The notes below the pieces were generated by a model. It had not been told where the DNA came from and did no database searches. It saw only the letters and a program-made list of their open reading frames with translations. A stretch of 64,000 nucleotides of DNA, taken from NCBI RefSeq assembly GCF_001514305.1, contig NZ_KQ949091.1:94557-158556 (forward strand), read 5' to 3'. The translations under genes and the position numbers were made by a program. Below are positions 33,654 through 40,696 of the stretch, piece by piece (positions within the stretch are counted from its first letter, which is position 1; each line of letters begins with the position of its first letter). Origin of the DNA: Streptomyces dysideae. Lineage in GTDB: Bacteria; Actinomycetota; Actinomycetes; Streptomycetales; Streptomycetaceae.

Positions 33654-33671
33654 TTACGGGATATCTCTTAG
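33654..33671 (-). repeat. Right terminal inverted repeat of the IS5-like element
   Basis: Minus strand CTAAGAGATATCCCGTAA, matching the left repeat at 15 of 18 positions. It supplies the codons LRDIP and the TAA stop of the small gene that enters from the right. Confidence 0.75.
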
Positions 33672-33854
33672 GCCCGCCATGGTCGGCTTCAGGGGGAGGG
33701 CCAGGCGTAAGCCGACTTCCACCAGGGTCCAGCCGAGGCGTGTACGGAGGTCCTGACGGCGCCTCGCCTCGGCCGCGAGGCGATGGGTCTCGGCCTCGGC
33801 ACGGAGTTCGGCGGCGCGTGCGCGGTGCAGGGCGAGATGGGTCTCGGGATGCAT
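33654..33854 (-). CDS. Small helical protein with IS-derived C terminus
   Basis: 66 residues from ATG 33854: MHPETHLALHRARAAELRAEAETHRLAAEARRRQDLRTRLGWTLVEVGLRLAL resembles short helical Streptomyces proteins of unknown role. The last residues, GLRDIP and stop, are read from the right inverted repeat, so the original 3' end was lost to the insertion. The gap to the ArsR gene upstream is 13 bp and they are probably co-transcribed. Confidence 0.6.
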   Translation of the reverse strand: MHPETHLALHRARAAELRAEAETHRLAAEARRRQDLRTRLGWTLVEVGLRLALPLKPTMAGLRDIP

Positions 33855-33867
33855 CGGGCAGGGCCTC

Positions 33868-34452
33868 TCAGTCCGTGCGGATGGGGAAGACGTGGCTGTG
33901 GACGCGTACCTGCTCGGCTTCGGGGGTGCCTTCGGGTACGGCCTGTGCACGGTAGGTGTCGACGAGTGCGTGCACCTTCGTGGTGAGCTCGGCGGCGAGT
34001 TCGGGCGTCAGCCGTAGGGTCCAGTCGCTCATGTCCGAGGCGCGGTACCACTCCTCGGACCACTCGTGCCTGGTGGCGATGAACGTCGAGAGCTCCTGGC
34101 TGTGGACGGTCGCGAGCTCGTGCATGAACACGGCCGCGGCCCCGCGGACCGTCGGATCCGGGTCCAGGAGCAGGGTCTCGTCGAGCTGCACACCCTCGTG
34201 CATCGCCCGCCACCACCGCTCCCGCCCCTTGCCCTGCTCCGGCGCGTCCTCGACGAAGCCGTACGCACCGAGTTGCCGCAGGTGGTAGCTGGTCGCCCCG
34301 CTGGACTCGCCCAGTTTCGCGGCGAGTTGGGACGCGGTGGCGGGGCCGTTGCGGCGCAGTTCGTTCAGTAGGCGCATCCGCAGGGGGTGGGCGAGGCCGC
34401 GCAGGGAGCGGGGGTCGAGTACGCGTGTGGGCCGTTCCTCAGGCACTGGCAT
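33868..34452 (-). CDS. ArsR-like winged-helix regulator
   Basis: 194 residues from ATG 34452. The winged helix is RVLDPRSLRGLAHPLRMRLLNELRRNGPATASQLAAKLGESSGATSYHLRQLGAYGFVED (HTH_20/ArsR). The C-terminal half (helical, HSQELSTFIATRHEWSEEW...) probably binds a ligand or a partner. No cysteine metal site is visible, so it is not a classical metal sensor. A dense set of TTTGCA words lies just upstream, which fits auto-regulation. The normally associated MFS or other target gene is not in the immediate neighbourhood. Confidence 0.82.
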   Translation of the reverse strand: MPVPEERPTRVLDPRSLRGLAHPLRMRLLNELRRNGPATASQLAAKLGESSGATSYHLRQLGAYGFVEDAPEQGKGRERWWRAMHEGVQLDETLLLDPDPTVRGAAAVFMHELATVHSQELSTFIATRHEWSEEWYRASDMSDWTLRLTPELAAELTTKVHALVDTYRAQAVPEGTPEAEQVRVHSHVFPIRTD

Positions 34453-34455
34453 GCG

Positions 34456-34525
34456 TGCAAAGGTAAGCTTGCAAAGGGAGCTTTGCAACAGGTTTTTTGC
34501 AGCGAGTTCTTTGCAGCGGGTTCTT
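34456..34525. promoter_or_regulatory. Operator array upstream of the ArsR-like gene
   Basis: A perfect dyad TTGCAAAG-GGAG-CTTTGCAA lies at 34469-34488. Further TTTGCA or TGCAAAGG words occur at 34456-34463, 34496-34502 and 34510-34515, with TTCTTTG at 34521-34527. The unit repeats roughly every 15-18 bp. It begins only four bases before the gene's ATG, so binding would block transcription or translation start of the regulator itself. Confidence 0.65.
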
Positions 34526-34598
34526 TGTCCTCGTACATGCCGTCCGCGTCACCGTTCTTCACGGCCTCCCGCGCGCCGATGGAGCCCTGGATGCTGCC

Positions 34599-35450
34599 TC
34601 ACGCCCCCGCCTCCAGACCCCGCGGCCGCAGCAGCAGTTCGGCCACTGAGGCCAGCCAGCCCACCAGCAGTGCCAGCGCCACCGTGAGGACCGAGCCCAG
34701 CACCAGCACCGGCATCCGCTGGTTGGTGATGCCGGTCGTGATCAGTACGCCCAGGCCGCCGCCCCCGCCGAAGGCCGCCAGGGTCGCCGTACCGACGTTC
34801 AGGACGAGCGCCGTCCGTACGCCCGCCAGGATCAGCGGGACGGCCAGCGGCAGCTCCACCTTCGCCAGGACGCCCAAGGGCGACATGCCGATGCCCCGCG
34901 CCGCCTCCAGCAGGGTCGGGTCGTTGGCCTTCAGGCCCGCGACCGTGTTCGAGAGGACCGGGAGGACGGCGTAGACGATGATGCCGATCAGGGCCGCCTT
35001 CCGGCCGAAGCCCAGCCAGATCACCAGCAGCGCGAGCAGGCCGATCGCCGGGGTCGCCCGGCCCATGTTGGCGACCGCCATGGCGACCGGGCTGGCTTTC
35101 CTGAATGCCTTCCTGGTGAGCAGGATGCCCAGGGGGATCGCGGTGATCAGAACGAAGAACGTGGAGATCACCGTAAGTTCGACGTGCTGCCACAGCGCCT
35201 TGGACACCTGGCCGTTCGCGAGGGCGTTCTCCGAGATCGAGTCCAGATCCGTCTGCTCGAACCACAACCAGGTGGCGAGGAGTACGGCGACGAGGAAAGC
35301 GGGCAGGAGGGTCAGCTTCTGCCAAGTGATCTTTCTCTTCGGGGGACTTGGCGGCTTCGGAGCGTCCGTCTCCCGCTGCTTCGCCAGCGCTTCTTCCAGC
35401 GGTTCCGCCAGGCCCTCGTCCAGGTGCTCGTCCAGCTCGGGAGTAGTCAC
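34599..35450 (-). CDS. Osmoprotectant-type ABC transporter permease B (OpuC/ProW)
   Basis: 283 residues from GTG 35450, overlapping the ATPase relic stop by four bases (GTGA). A cytosolic N-terminal tail (TTPELDEHLDEG...PPKRKITWQK) leads into about six membrane helices. The BPD_transp_1 loop ANDPTLLEAARGIGMSPLGVLAKVELPLAVPLILAGVRTA is the ABC-ATPase contact (EAA) motif. It is a normal OpuCB/OpuCD-type permease for glycine betaine or similar. The substrate-binding-protein gene expected next is missing: the ArsR-like gene follows. The start here is a re-initiation start; the same frame is also open from the upstream permease. Confidence 0.8.
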   Translation of the reverse strand: MTTPELDEHLDEGLAEPLEEALAKQRETDAPKPPSPPKRKITWQKLTLLPAFLVAVLLATWLWFEQTDLDSISENALANGQVSKALWQHVELTVISTFFVLITAIPLGILLTRKAFRKASPVAMAVANMGRATPAIGLLALLVIWLGFGRKAALIGIIVYAVLPVLSNTVAGLKANDPTLLEAARGIGMSPLGVLAKVELPLAVPLILAGVRTALVLNVGTATLAAFGGGGGLGVLITTGITNQRMPVLVLGSVLTVALALLVGWLASVAELLLRPRGLEAGA

Positions 35451-36284
35451 GCCTTCTTCCCCCCTCCAGCGCCCTCCTGCGCGGCGTGCGTCTGGGGGGC
35501 CCAGGCCTCCTCCAGTTCGTGCTGAGCCTCCATGGCCTCGAGCAGGTCGGCCTCCAGCAGTTCGTGCACGGAGTTCATGAGCGTCCACATGCCGACGACG
35601 CCCGTGTACTCGCCGTGCGGCCCGGTCACCGCGACTCGCCCCGCGTTGCTCCCCGGGAATGGTCAGCCGTCCGATCAGGACGTACGCGGCGTCGAACAGC
35701 AGGGCCAGGACGATGATCCCGAGCGTTCCCGCGAGCACCTGGTTGAGCGCGTTCGCGCTGCCCAGCGAGGCGAGCCCGCGGAAGATCACGTTGCCGAGGC
35801 CGGGGCCGGAGGCGTAGGCCGCGATGGCCGCGATGCCCATCAGCATCTGCGTGGAGACCCGGATCCCGGTCAGGATCGGCGGCCAGGCCAGCGGCAGCTC
35901 CACCCGCAGCAGCCGGGCGGGCCGGGACATCCCGATGCCCTTCGCCGCGTCCACCAGCGACGGGTCGACGCCGCGCAGGCCGACGATCGAGTTGCGCACG
36001 ATCGGCAGCAGCCCGTAGAGCGTCAGCGCGATCACCGTGGGCGTGACGCCCAGCCCCACGACCGGAATGAGCAGACCGATCACGGCGAGCGACGGAATGG
36101 TCAGAACGGTCGAGGTCGCCGTGGTGGCGAGGTTGCCGGCCCATTCGCTGCGACAGGTGACGACGCCGATCAGGACCCCGAGCGCGGTCGCCACGACCAT
36201 GCACTGGAAGACGGCGCTCGCGTGCTGGTAGGCGTCGGTGATCAGCTGCTGGTGACGGTTGCCCAGGTACTCCCAGAAGGTCAC
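34599..36284 (-). CDS. Fused reading frame: permease A reading through into permease B
   Basis: 561 codons from GTG 36284. Residues 1-215 are a complete OpuC-type permease (MTFWEYLGNRHQQLITD..., EAA loop VDPSLVDAAKGIGMSRPARLLRVELPLAWPPILTGIRVS, end LLFDAAYVLIGRLTIPGEQ). Residues about 216-278 (RGASRGDRAARRVHGRRRHVDAHELRART...) are out-of-frame reading of ATPase sequence, then permease B follows in frame. The permease A stop was lost with the deletion that removed most of the ATPase gene. Whether the cell makes the fusion or two proteins cannot be seen. Without an ATPase the transporter is predicted to be inactive unless another system's ATPase substitutes. Confidence 0.65.
   Translation of the reverse strand: MTFWEYLGNRHQQLITDAYQHASAVFQCMVVATALGVLIGVVTCRSEWAGNLATTATSTVLTIPSLAVIGLLIPVVGLGVTPTVIALTLYGLLPIVRNSIVGLRGVDPSLVDAAKGIGMSRPARLLRVELPLAWPPILTGIRVSTQMLMGIAAIAAYASGPGLGNVIFRGLASLGSANALNQVLAGTLGIIVLALLFDAAYVLIGRLTIPGEQRGASRGDRAARRVHGRRRHVDAHELRARTAGGRPARGHGGSARTGGGLGPPDARRAGGRWRGEEGVTTPELDEHLDEGLAEPLEEALAKQRETDAPKPPSPPKRKITWQKLTLLPAFLVAVLLATWLWFEQTDLDSISENALANGQVSKALWQHVELTVISTFFVLITAIPLGILLTRKAFRKASPVAMAVANMGRATPAIGLLALLVIWLGFGRKAALIGIIVYAVLPVLSNTVAGLKANDPTLLEAARGIGMSPLGVLAKVELPLAVPLILAGVRTALVLNVGTATLAAFGGGGGLGVLITTGITNQRMPVLVLGSVLTVALALLVGWLASVAELLLRPRGLEAGA
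35447..35629 (-). pseudogene. C-terminal remnant of the OpuC-type ATPase (CBS domain end)
   Basis: The frame VTGPHGEYTGVVGMWTLMNSVHELLEADLLEAMEAQHELEEAWAPQTHAAQEG is the last part of a glycine betaine/proline ABC ATPase, the end of its CBS domain and tail. It ends GKKA-stop and overlaps permease B by GTGA, the normal operon junction. The nucleotide-binding part (Walker A, signature, Walker B; about 310 codons) is gone. The junction with permease A lies near 35630-35660. Confidence 0.75.
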
Positions 36285-36301
36285 GTGCGCTCACCCCATG
36301 G

Positions 36302-36469
36302 CTAGTGCCCCAACAGGCAACGTTCGCCCCGTCGCGACGCCCGGCACGCATCTCGCCGCACCGGCCGAGAGCCCAAGTACATCCAGTACGAGGACTTCCG
36401 GCCGGCACGCCGAGAGCACGCACCGGACGCCGCTCCTTGACGGGCAAACGCTGCCTGCCGGGGCACTAG
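36302..36469. repeat. CTAG-ended palindromic element, copy A
   Basis: 168 bp bounded by CTAGTGCCCCAACAGGCAAC on the left and the inverted match GTTTGCC-type CAGGCAGCG...GGGGCACTAG on the right, about 27-bp imperfect inverted repeats. It encodes nothing. Copies B (49413) and C (57540) share its interior, which includes the words GGACGCCGCTCCTTGACGGG and CCAGTACGAGG. A lacks a 35-bp sub-repeat present in B and C. Its right-hand CTAG gives the stop codon of the Lrp gene. Confidence 0.85.
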
Positions 36470-36969
36470 GTCTCCCGTCCCTCCGCCGCCTGCGCCCCCA
36501 GTGCCGCCTGCTGGACCAGTGGGATGATCCGCAGCGGAACGGGGTTCTCCATGACGATCGCGGTGGAGGCCCGGACGATCCCATCGAAACCGACAACCCG
36601 GTCGATCACCCGCTGGAGATCGGCGTTGGAGCGGGCCACCAGCCGGCACAGCATGTCCCCGGTCCCCGTCGTCGTGTGCAGCTCCAGCACCTCCGGCACG
36701 GTCGCCAAGTGCGCCCGCACGTCGGCGCCTTGCCCCTGCCGGATCTGCAGCGTCGCGAAGGCCGTGACCGGATATCCGAGCGCCGCCGGATCCACCTCGG
36801 GACCGAACCCCCGGATGACGCCATTCGACTGAAGCCGGTCGAGCCGCGCCTGCACCGTCCCGCGCGCCACCCCCAGCCGCCGGGACATCTCCAGCACCCC
36901 GATCCGCGGCTCCCGCGCCAGCAGCACGATGATCCGCCCGTCCAGATGATCGATCGCCACGACAGTCAC
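36466..36969 (-). CDS. Lrp/AsnC family regulator
   Basis: 167 residues. The N-terminal helix-turn-helix is AIDHLDGRIIVLLAREPRIGVLEMSRRLGVARGTVQARLDRLQSNGVIRGF; the C-terminal RAM domain has LELHTTTGTGDMLCRLVARSNADLQRVIDRV. It is divergent from hpd with 118 bp between, so control of tyrosine catabolism (HPPD) is the obvious guess. The stop TAG is the CTAG end of repeat copy A, so the final residues EGRET may be native or truncated. Confidence 0.88.
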   Translation of the reverse strand: MTVVAIDHLDGRIIVLLAREPRIGVLEMSRRLGVARGTVQARLDRLQSNGVIRGFGPEVDPAALGYPVTAFATLQIRQGQGADVRAHLATVPEVLELHTTTGTGDMLCRLVARSNADLQRVIDRVVGFDGIVRASTAIVMENPVPLRIIPLVQQAALGAQAAEGRET

Positions 36970-37087
36970 CTTCCAGGGTGGTCATCCTGTACACAGAGCC
37001 CGCAGATACGGGCATACAGCTGAACAGATTGCCCAGCGAAGACGCAAACTGTTGCGCAGCTTGCAGCATCGGAGCGAGGCTGCGCCC
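36970..37087. promoter_or_regulatory. Divergent regulatory region between the Lrp gene and hpd
   Basis: 118 bp between two divergent starts. Candidate regulator sites include GCAAACTGTTGC (37043-37054, imperfect dyad) and the partly overlapping TTGCGCAGCTTGCAG. The hpd ribosome site GGAGCGAGG is at 37071-37079. The Lrp gene's own GGAAG is at its left. Confidence 0.4.
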
Positions 37088-38242
37088 ATGGCCGTATTCT
37101 CTGCGAACACACACCACACTCCCGACACCGCCCGGCAGGCCGACCCCTTCCCGGTCAAGGGAATGGACGCGGTCGTCTTCGCCGTGGGCAACGCCAAGCA
37201 GGCGGCGCACTACTACTCCACCGCCTTCGGCATGCGGCTGGTCGCCTACTCCGGACCGGAGACCGGCAGCCGCGAGACCGCGAGCTACGTCCTCGAGAAC
37301 GGCTCGGCCCGCTTCGTGTTCACCTCGGTGATCAAACCGGCCACCGACTGGGGCCGCTTCCTCGCCCGGCACGTGGCCGAGCACGGCGACGGCGTCGTCG
37401 ACCTCGCCATCGAGGTCCCGGACGCCCGCCGCGCGTACGCCTACGCCCTCGAGCACGGCGCCCGCTCGGTCACCGAGCCGTACGAGCTGAAGGACGAGCG
37501 CGGCACGGTCGTCCTGGCCGCGATCGCGACGTACGGCGAGACCCAGCACACCCTGGTCGAGCGCACCGGCTACGAGGGCCCCTACCTCCCCGGGTTCGTC
37601 TCGGCGTCGCCGATCGTCGAGCCGCCCGCCCAGCGCACCTTCCAGGCCATCGACCACTGCGTCGGCAACGTCGAACTCGGCCGCATGAACGAGTGGGTCG
37701 GCTTCTACAACAAGGTCATGGGCTTCACGAACATGAAGGAGTTCGTGGGCGACGACATCGCGACCGAGTACAGCGCGCTGATGTCGAAGGTCGTCGCCGA
37801 CGGCACGCTCAAGGTCAAGTTCCCGATCAACGAGCCCGCCATCGCCAAGAGGAAGTCCCAGATCGACGAGTACCTGGAGTTCTACGGCGGCGCCGGCGTC
37901 CAGCACATCGCGCTGAACACCAACGACATCGTGCAGACGGTACGGACGATGCGGGCGGCCGGGGTCCGGTTCCTCGACACCCCGGACTCGTACTACGACA
38001 CCCTCGGAGAGTGGGTCGGCGACACCCGCGTGCCCGTCGAGACCCTGCGCGAGCTGAAGATCCTCGCCGACCGCGACGAGGACGGCTATCTGTTGCAGAT
38101 CTTCACCAAGCCGGTCCAGGACCGTCCGACCGTCTTCTTCGAGATCATCGAACGGCACGGCTCGATGGGCTTCGGAAAGGGCAACTTCAAGGCCCTCTTC
38201 GAGGCGATCGAGCGGGAGCAGGCCAAGCGCGGAAACCTGTGA
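37088..38242 (+). CDS. hpd: 4-hydroxyphenylpyruvate dioxygenase
   Basis: 384 residues. HPPD converts 4-hydroxyphenylpyruvate to homogentisate in tyrosine catabolism, with non-haem iron. The 2-His-1-Glu facial triad is H190 (AIDHCVGNV), H273 (GVQHIALNT) and E352 (VFFEIIERHG). The C-terminal region GFGKGNFKALFEAIEREQAKRGNL is the usual lid helix. ATG 37088 is the start because GGAGCGAGG precedes it. The divergent Lrp-type gene is the likely local regulator. Homogentisate dioxygenase is not in the window. Confidence 0.95.
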   Translation: MAVFSANTHHTPDTARQADPFPVKGMDAVVFAVGNAKQAAHYYSTAFGMRLVAYSGPETGSRETASYVLENGSARFVFTSVIKPATDWGRFLARHVAEHGDGVVDLAIEVPDARRAYAYALEHGARSVTEPYELKDERGTVVLAAIATYGETQHTLVERTGYEGPYLPGFVSASPIVEPPAQRTFQAIDHCVGNVELGRMNEWVGFYNKVMGFTNMKEFVGDDIATEYSALMSKVVADGTLKVKFPINEPAIAKRKSQIDEYLEFYGGAGVQHIALNTNDIVQTVRTMRAAGVRFLDTPDSYYDTLGEWVGDTRVPVETLRELKILADRDEDGYLLQIFTKPVQDRPTVFFEIIERHGSMGFGKGNFKALFEAIEREQAKRGNL

Positions 38243-38334
38243 ATAACCCGTAGAACTTGCAACCGACGTAGGAGAGTTGGCACTCCCCCGTCCTGTGGGG
38301 TGCCAGGGGGCGCCCCCAGGATCCGGGGGAGACC

Positions 38335-39209
38335 ATGAAGGCGAAGACGGACGTGCGCTTCGACCTGACCACACCGGCCGAGCGCTGGCTGTGGAAGAAG
38401 GGCACGCTCAAGGAGCCGACGGTTCTGCAGTCCTTCGCCTTCGACGAAGTGCACAAGCGCCTCTACGTCCGTCAGGTCACCCGCGGCGGCGGCGAGGCCG
38501 GCGACCTGTGCCTGAACCGGCTCGACCACGAGGGCAACCGCCTCGGCCACATGTACCTGCGGGGCTTCGGCCACGGCGTCAGCATGGGCGTGTGCAGCAC
38601 GGCACCGACGGCAAGGTGTGGATCTGGACCGAGTGCGCCGCGGGCGACAGCGGCTACGGCCGGGGCGTCACCCGGTTCCGCTTCGCCAACGGTGCCACGC
38701 GCCAGGTCGACGACGTCAAGGTCCGCTTCCCGATACCGGGTTCGACCGGCAACCAGCCCTCGGTCTGCCAGGCCACGAACCGCATCGCGATCCGCCACCG
38801 GGTGAAGAACGTGCCCCGCTACCGGATCTACGACCTCGACAGCTTCGTCGCCGGCGACTACACCAACCCCGTCGCCGACTTCGCGCAGACCGGCGTCCAC
38901 CCGGACCCGGCGGTCCCGTTCCAGGGGTACGCCCTGCACGGCGACCACCTCTACCAGCTCGCCGGCACCCAGTACGACCCCGTCACCAACCCGCCCGCCG
39001 AGCGCGGCAACACCTACGTCTCCTGCCTCGGCATCCGCACCGGCAAGCTGATCCAGCGGCTGCGCACCGAGGCCGGCCACTCGCTGGAATACCGCGAGCC
39101 GGAGGGCATGGCCGTGCGCGTGACCCCGAAACCCCGGCTGTGCATGGGCTTCGCGTCCGGCACGCTGGGCGCCCGCAGGTTCTCCGTCTACGACAAGCCG
39201 CGCGGCTGA
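38335..39209 (+). pseudogene. TagC-like (P68 RBP/TagC beta-propeller) gene with a 2-bp frameshift
   Basis: The frame from ATG 38335 encodes MKAKTDVRFDLTTPAERWLWKKGTLKEPTVLQSFAFDEVHKRLYVRQVTRGGG...LRGFGHGVSMGV and then reads into nonsense. The other frame takes up exactly with QHGTDGKVWIWTECAAGDSGYGRGVTRF...SVYDKPRG, ending at 39209. The break is at the sequence GCGTGTGCAGCAC (38589-38600), where one extra TG pair appears; removing it restores GVQHGTDGKVW. The protein resembles the beta-propeller family annotated as teichoic acid biosynthesis protein C or phage tail-tip proteins. Either a mutation or a sequencing error. Not required for hpd. Confidence 0.75.
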
Positions 39210-40597
39210 ACGGCCGGCGGTTCACCCAGCGCCGCCAGCGCCTCCTTCGCCACCGGCACCCGCACCGGCGAGAAGTACGGGTTGATCCGCAAGGCTTCCT
39301 GAAGGTGTCGCCGGGCGGGCCCGGACAGCTTCAGCTCCCGCTCGATCATGCCCAGATGGAAGGCGTACGGCGCACTGCGCACCCCGCCCCCGCGCACCTT
39401 GTCCGTCGCGATCCTGGCGTACCGCAGCGCCTCCTCGTGCTCCCCGGCCCGGTGCAGCGCCCACCCCCGCGCGTCCGCCACCGCGATCCCGGGCTGCCGC
39501 CGCCACTCGGCCCGCAGCCGCCGCACCGCGGCCTTCGGGTCGCCGTGGTCCGCCTCGAACCGGCCGAGCACCAGCTCCTCGTCCACCCCGCCCGCCGCGG
39601 CCTGCCGGACCCGCGTCCGCAGCGAGTCGTACTGCACCCGCGCCGCCTGCGCCAGCCCCAGCGACTCGTACAACTCGCCCAGCTCCAGGGCGTACTCCGG
39701 GCACGGCCGCTTGGCGAGCGCCATCCGGTACGCGTCCAGTGCCTCCGTGGTCCGGCCCAGCGCCGCCAGCGTCCGCCCCTGTCCGGCGAGCGCGGCCCGC
39801 TGGTCGGGGTCGAGGCGTACCGCCTCCTGGAAGTGGCGCAGGGCGACCTCCAGGTCCCCGCGCTCCCAGGCGAGCTGCCCGGCCCGCTCCGTATACGCCG
39901 CCCGCTCGGCCTGAGCCGTCGCGCCGGCCGCCGCGTCGGACAGCGCGGCCGCCGCGTCCTCCCGCCGGCCCAGGTCCCGGTACACACCCGCCGCCCGCGC
40001 CAGCACCGCGGGCCCGGACCGCAGCTCCAGCAGCCTGTCCAGGGTCCGCTTCGCCGCCTTGTGATCGCCGAGCCCGGTGTACGCGTCGATCAGCGGCGGA
40101 TACGCCGTCCACCGCTTCCGGTCCGCCTTCAGCGCCGCCTCGCCCCAGCGCCGCGCCGCCCGGAAGTCCCGGCGCGCGTTCGCCAGCGCCGCCATGCCGT
40201 CCAGGGCCGCAGCGTTTCCGCCGGCTCCCTTGTCCCGTGTCTTCAGCGACCTCCGGAGTGCCTTCTCGGCCTTCGGGTAGTACCCCGCATCCGCGGTCCG
40301 CCGCCCCTGCTCCACATACGCCGCCCCCAGCACCGCCCACGACTCGGCGTCCCCGGGACGCGCCCGCAGATGGGCCTCCCGCTCACCGATCAGCACCGCC
40401 AGATCGGGCAGCGCGACCGGCACCCCGGTGGTGACCGCCGCCAGCACCTGCGCCTCCGGAGCCGGAGCCGGCGCCCGCGTCCCCGTCGACCCCGAGGGCA
40501 GCAGCATCAGCACCCCGCCGAGCACGGCACACCCGGCGACGGAGGCGATCAGTGCCCGCCGGGTGCGGCGCGGGCGGCGCTCGTCTTGGTTCTCCAT
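39188..40597 (-). CDS. TPR repeat protein with N-terminal membrane anchor
   Basis: 469 residues from ATG 40597. A basic N terminus (ENQDERRPRRTRRALI) precedes one membrane span (ASVAGCAVLGGVLMLLPSG). The remainder is made of helical repeats of TPR type, for example ESWAVLGAAYVEQGRRTADAGYYPKAEKALRRSLKTR, AALKADRKRWTAYPPLIDAYTGLGDHKAAKRTLDRLLEL, and HFQEAVRLDPDQRAALAGQGRTLAALGRTTEALDAYRMAL. It probably scaffolds a protein complex at the membrane; partner unknown. The gene end overlaps the convergent TagC-like gene by 22 bp. Confidence 0.8.
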   Translation of the reverse strand: MENQDERRPRRTRRALIASVAGCAVLGGVLMLLPSGSTGTRAPAPAPEAQVLAAVTTGVPVALPDLAVLIGEREAHLRARPGDAESWAVLGAAYVEQGRRTADAGYYPKAEKALRRSLKTRDKGAGGNAAALDGMAALANARRDFRAARRWGEAALKADRKRWTAYPPLIDAYTGLGDHKAAKRTLDRLLELRSGPAVLARAAGVYRDLGRREDAAAALSDAAAGATAQAERAAYTERAGQLAWERGDLEVALRHFQEAVRLDPDQRAALAGQGRTLAALGRTTEALDAYRMALAKRPCPEYALELGELYESLGLAQAARVQYDSLRTRVRQAAAGGVDEELVLGRFEADHGDPKAAVRRLRAEWRRQPGIAVADARGWALHRAGEHEEALRYARIATDKVRGGGVRSAPYAFHLGMIERELKLSGPARRHLQEALRINPYFSPVRVPVAKEALAALGEPPAVQPRGLS

Positions 40598-40696
40598 GGC
40601 GATCACTGTGCGTCCATACGACGACCACACCCGGGCATGCGGCGATTGGTGTAGACGGGGTTCACACCGATGGCCCCGGGTGCGACCCTAGTGATC

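Larger units (their letters stand above)
30655..33671. mobile_element. IS5-like element carrying a TnpB gene, with 18-bp terminal inverted repeats
   Basis: Left end 30655-30672 (CTAAGACTTATCCCGTAT) and right end 33654-33671 (TTACGGGATATCTCTTAG) are inverted repeats of each other with 15 of 18 matches. Between them are a TnpB-like gene on the minus strand and a frameshifted IS5-type DDE transposase on the plus strand. A normal IS5 element is 0.8-0.95 kb. The extra length is the TnpB block lying between the left repeat and the transposase, and no second left repeat is seen next to the transposase. TA next to each repeat may be the target duplication. Both ends provide stop codons of flanking genes. 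Confidence 0.75.

Noticed and set aside
34365..34562. Small minus-strand ORF starting at 34562 (MKNGDADGMYEDKEPAAKN...)
   Set aside because: It runs through the operator array and overlaps the ArsR-like gene; the latter part is Cys/Pro-rich noise.
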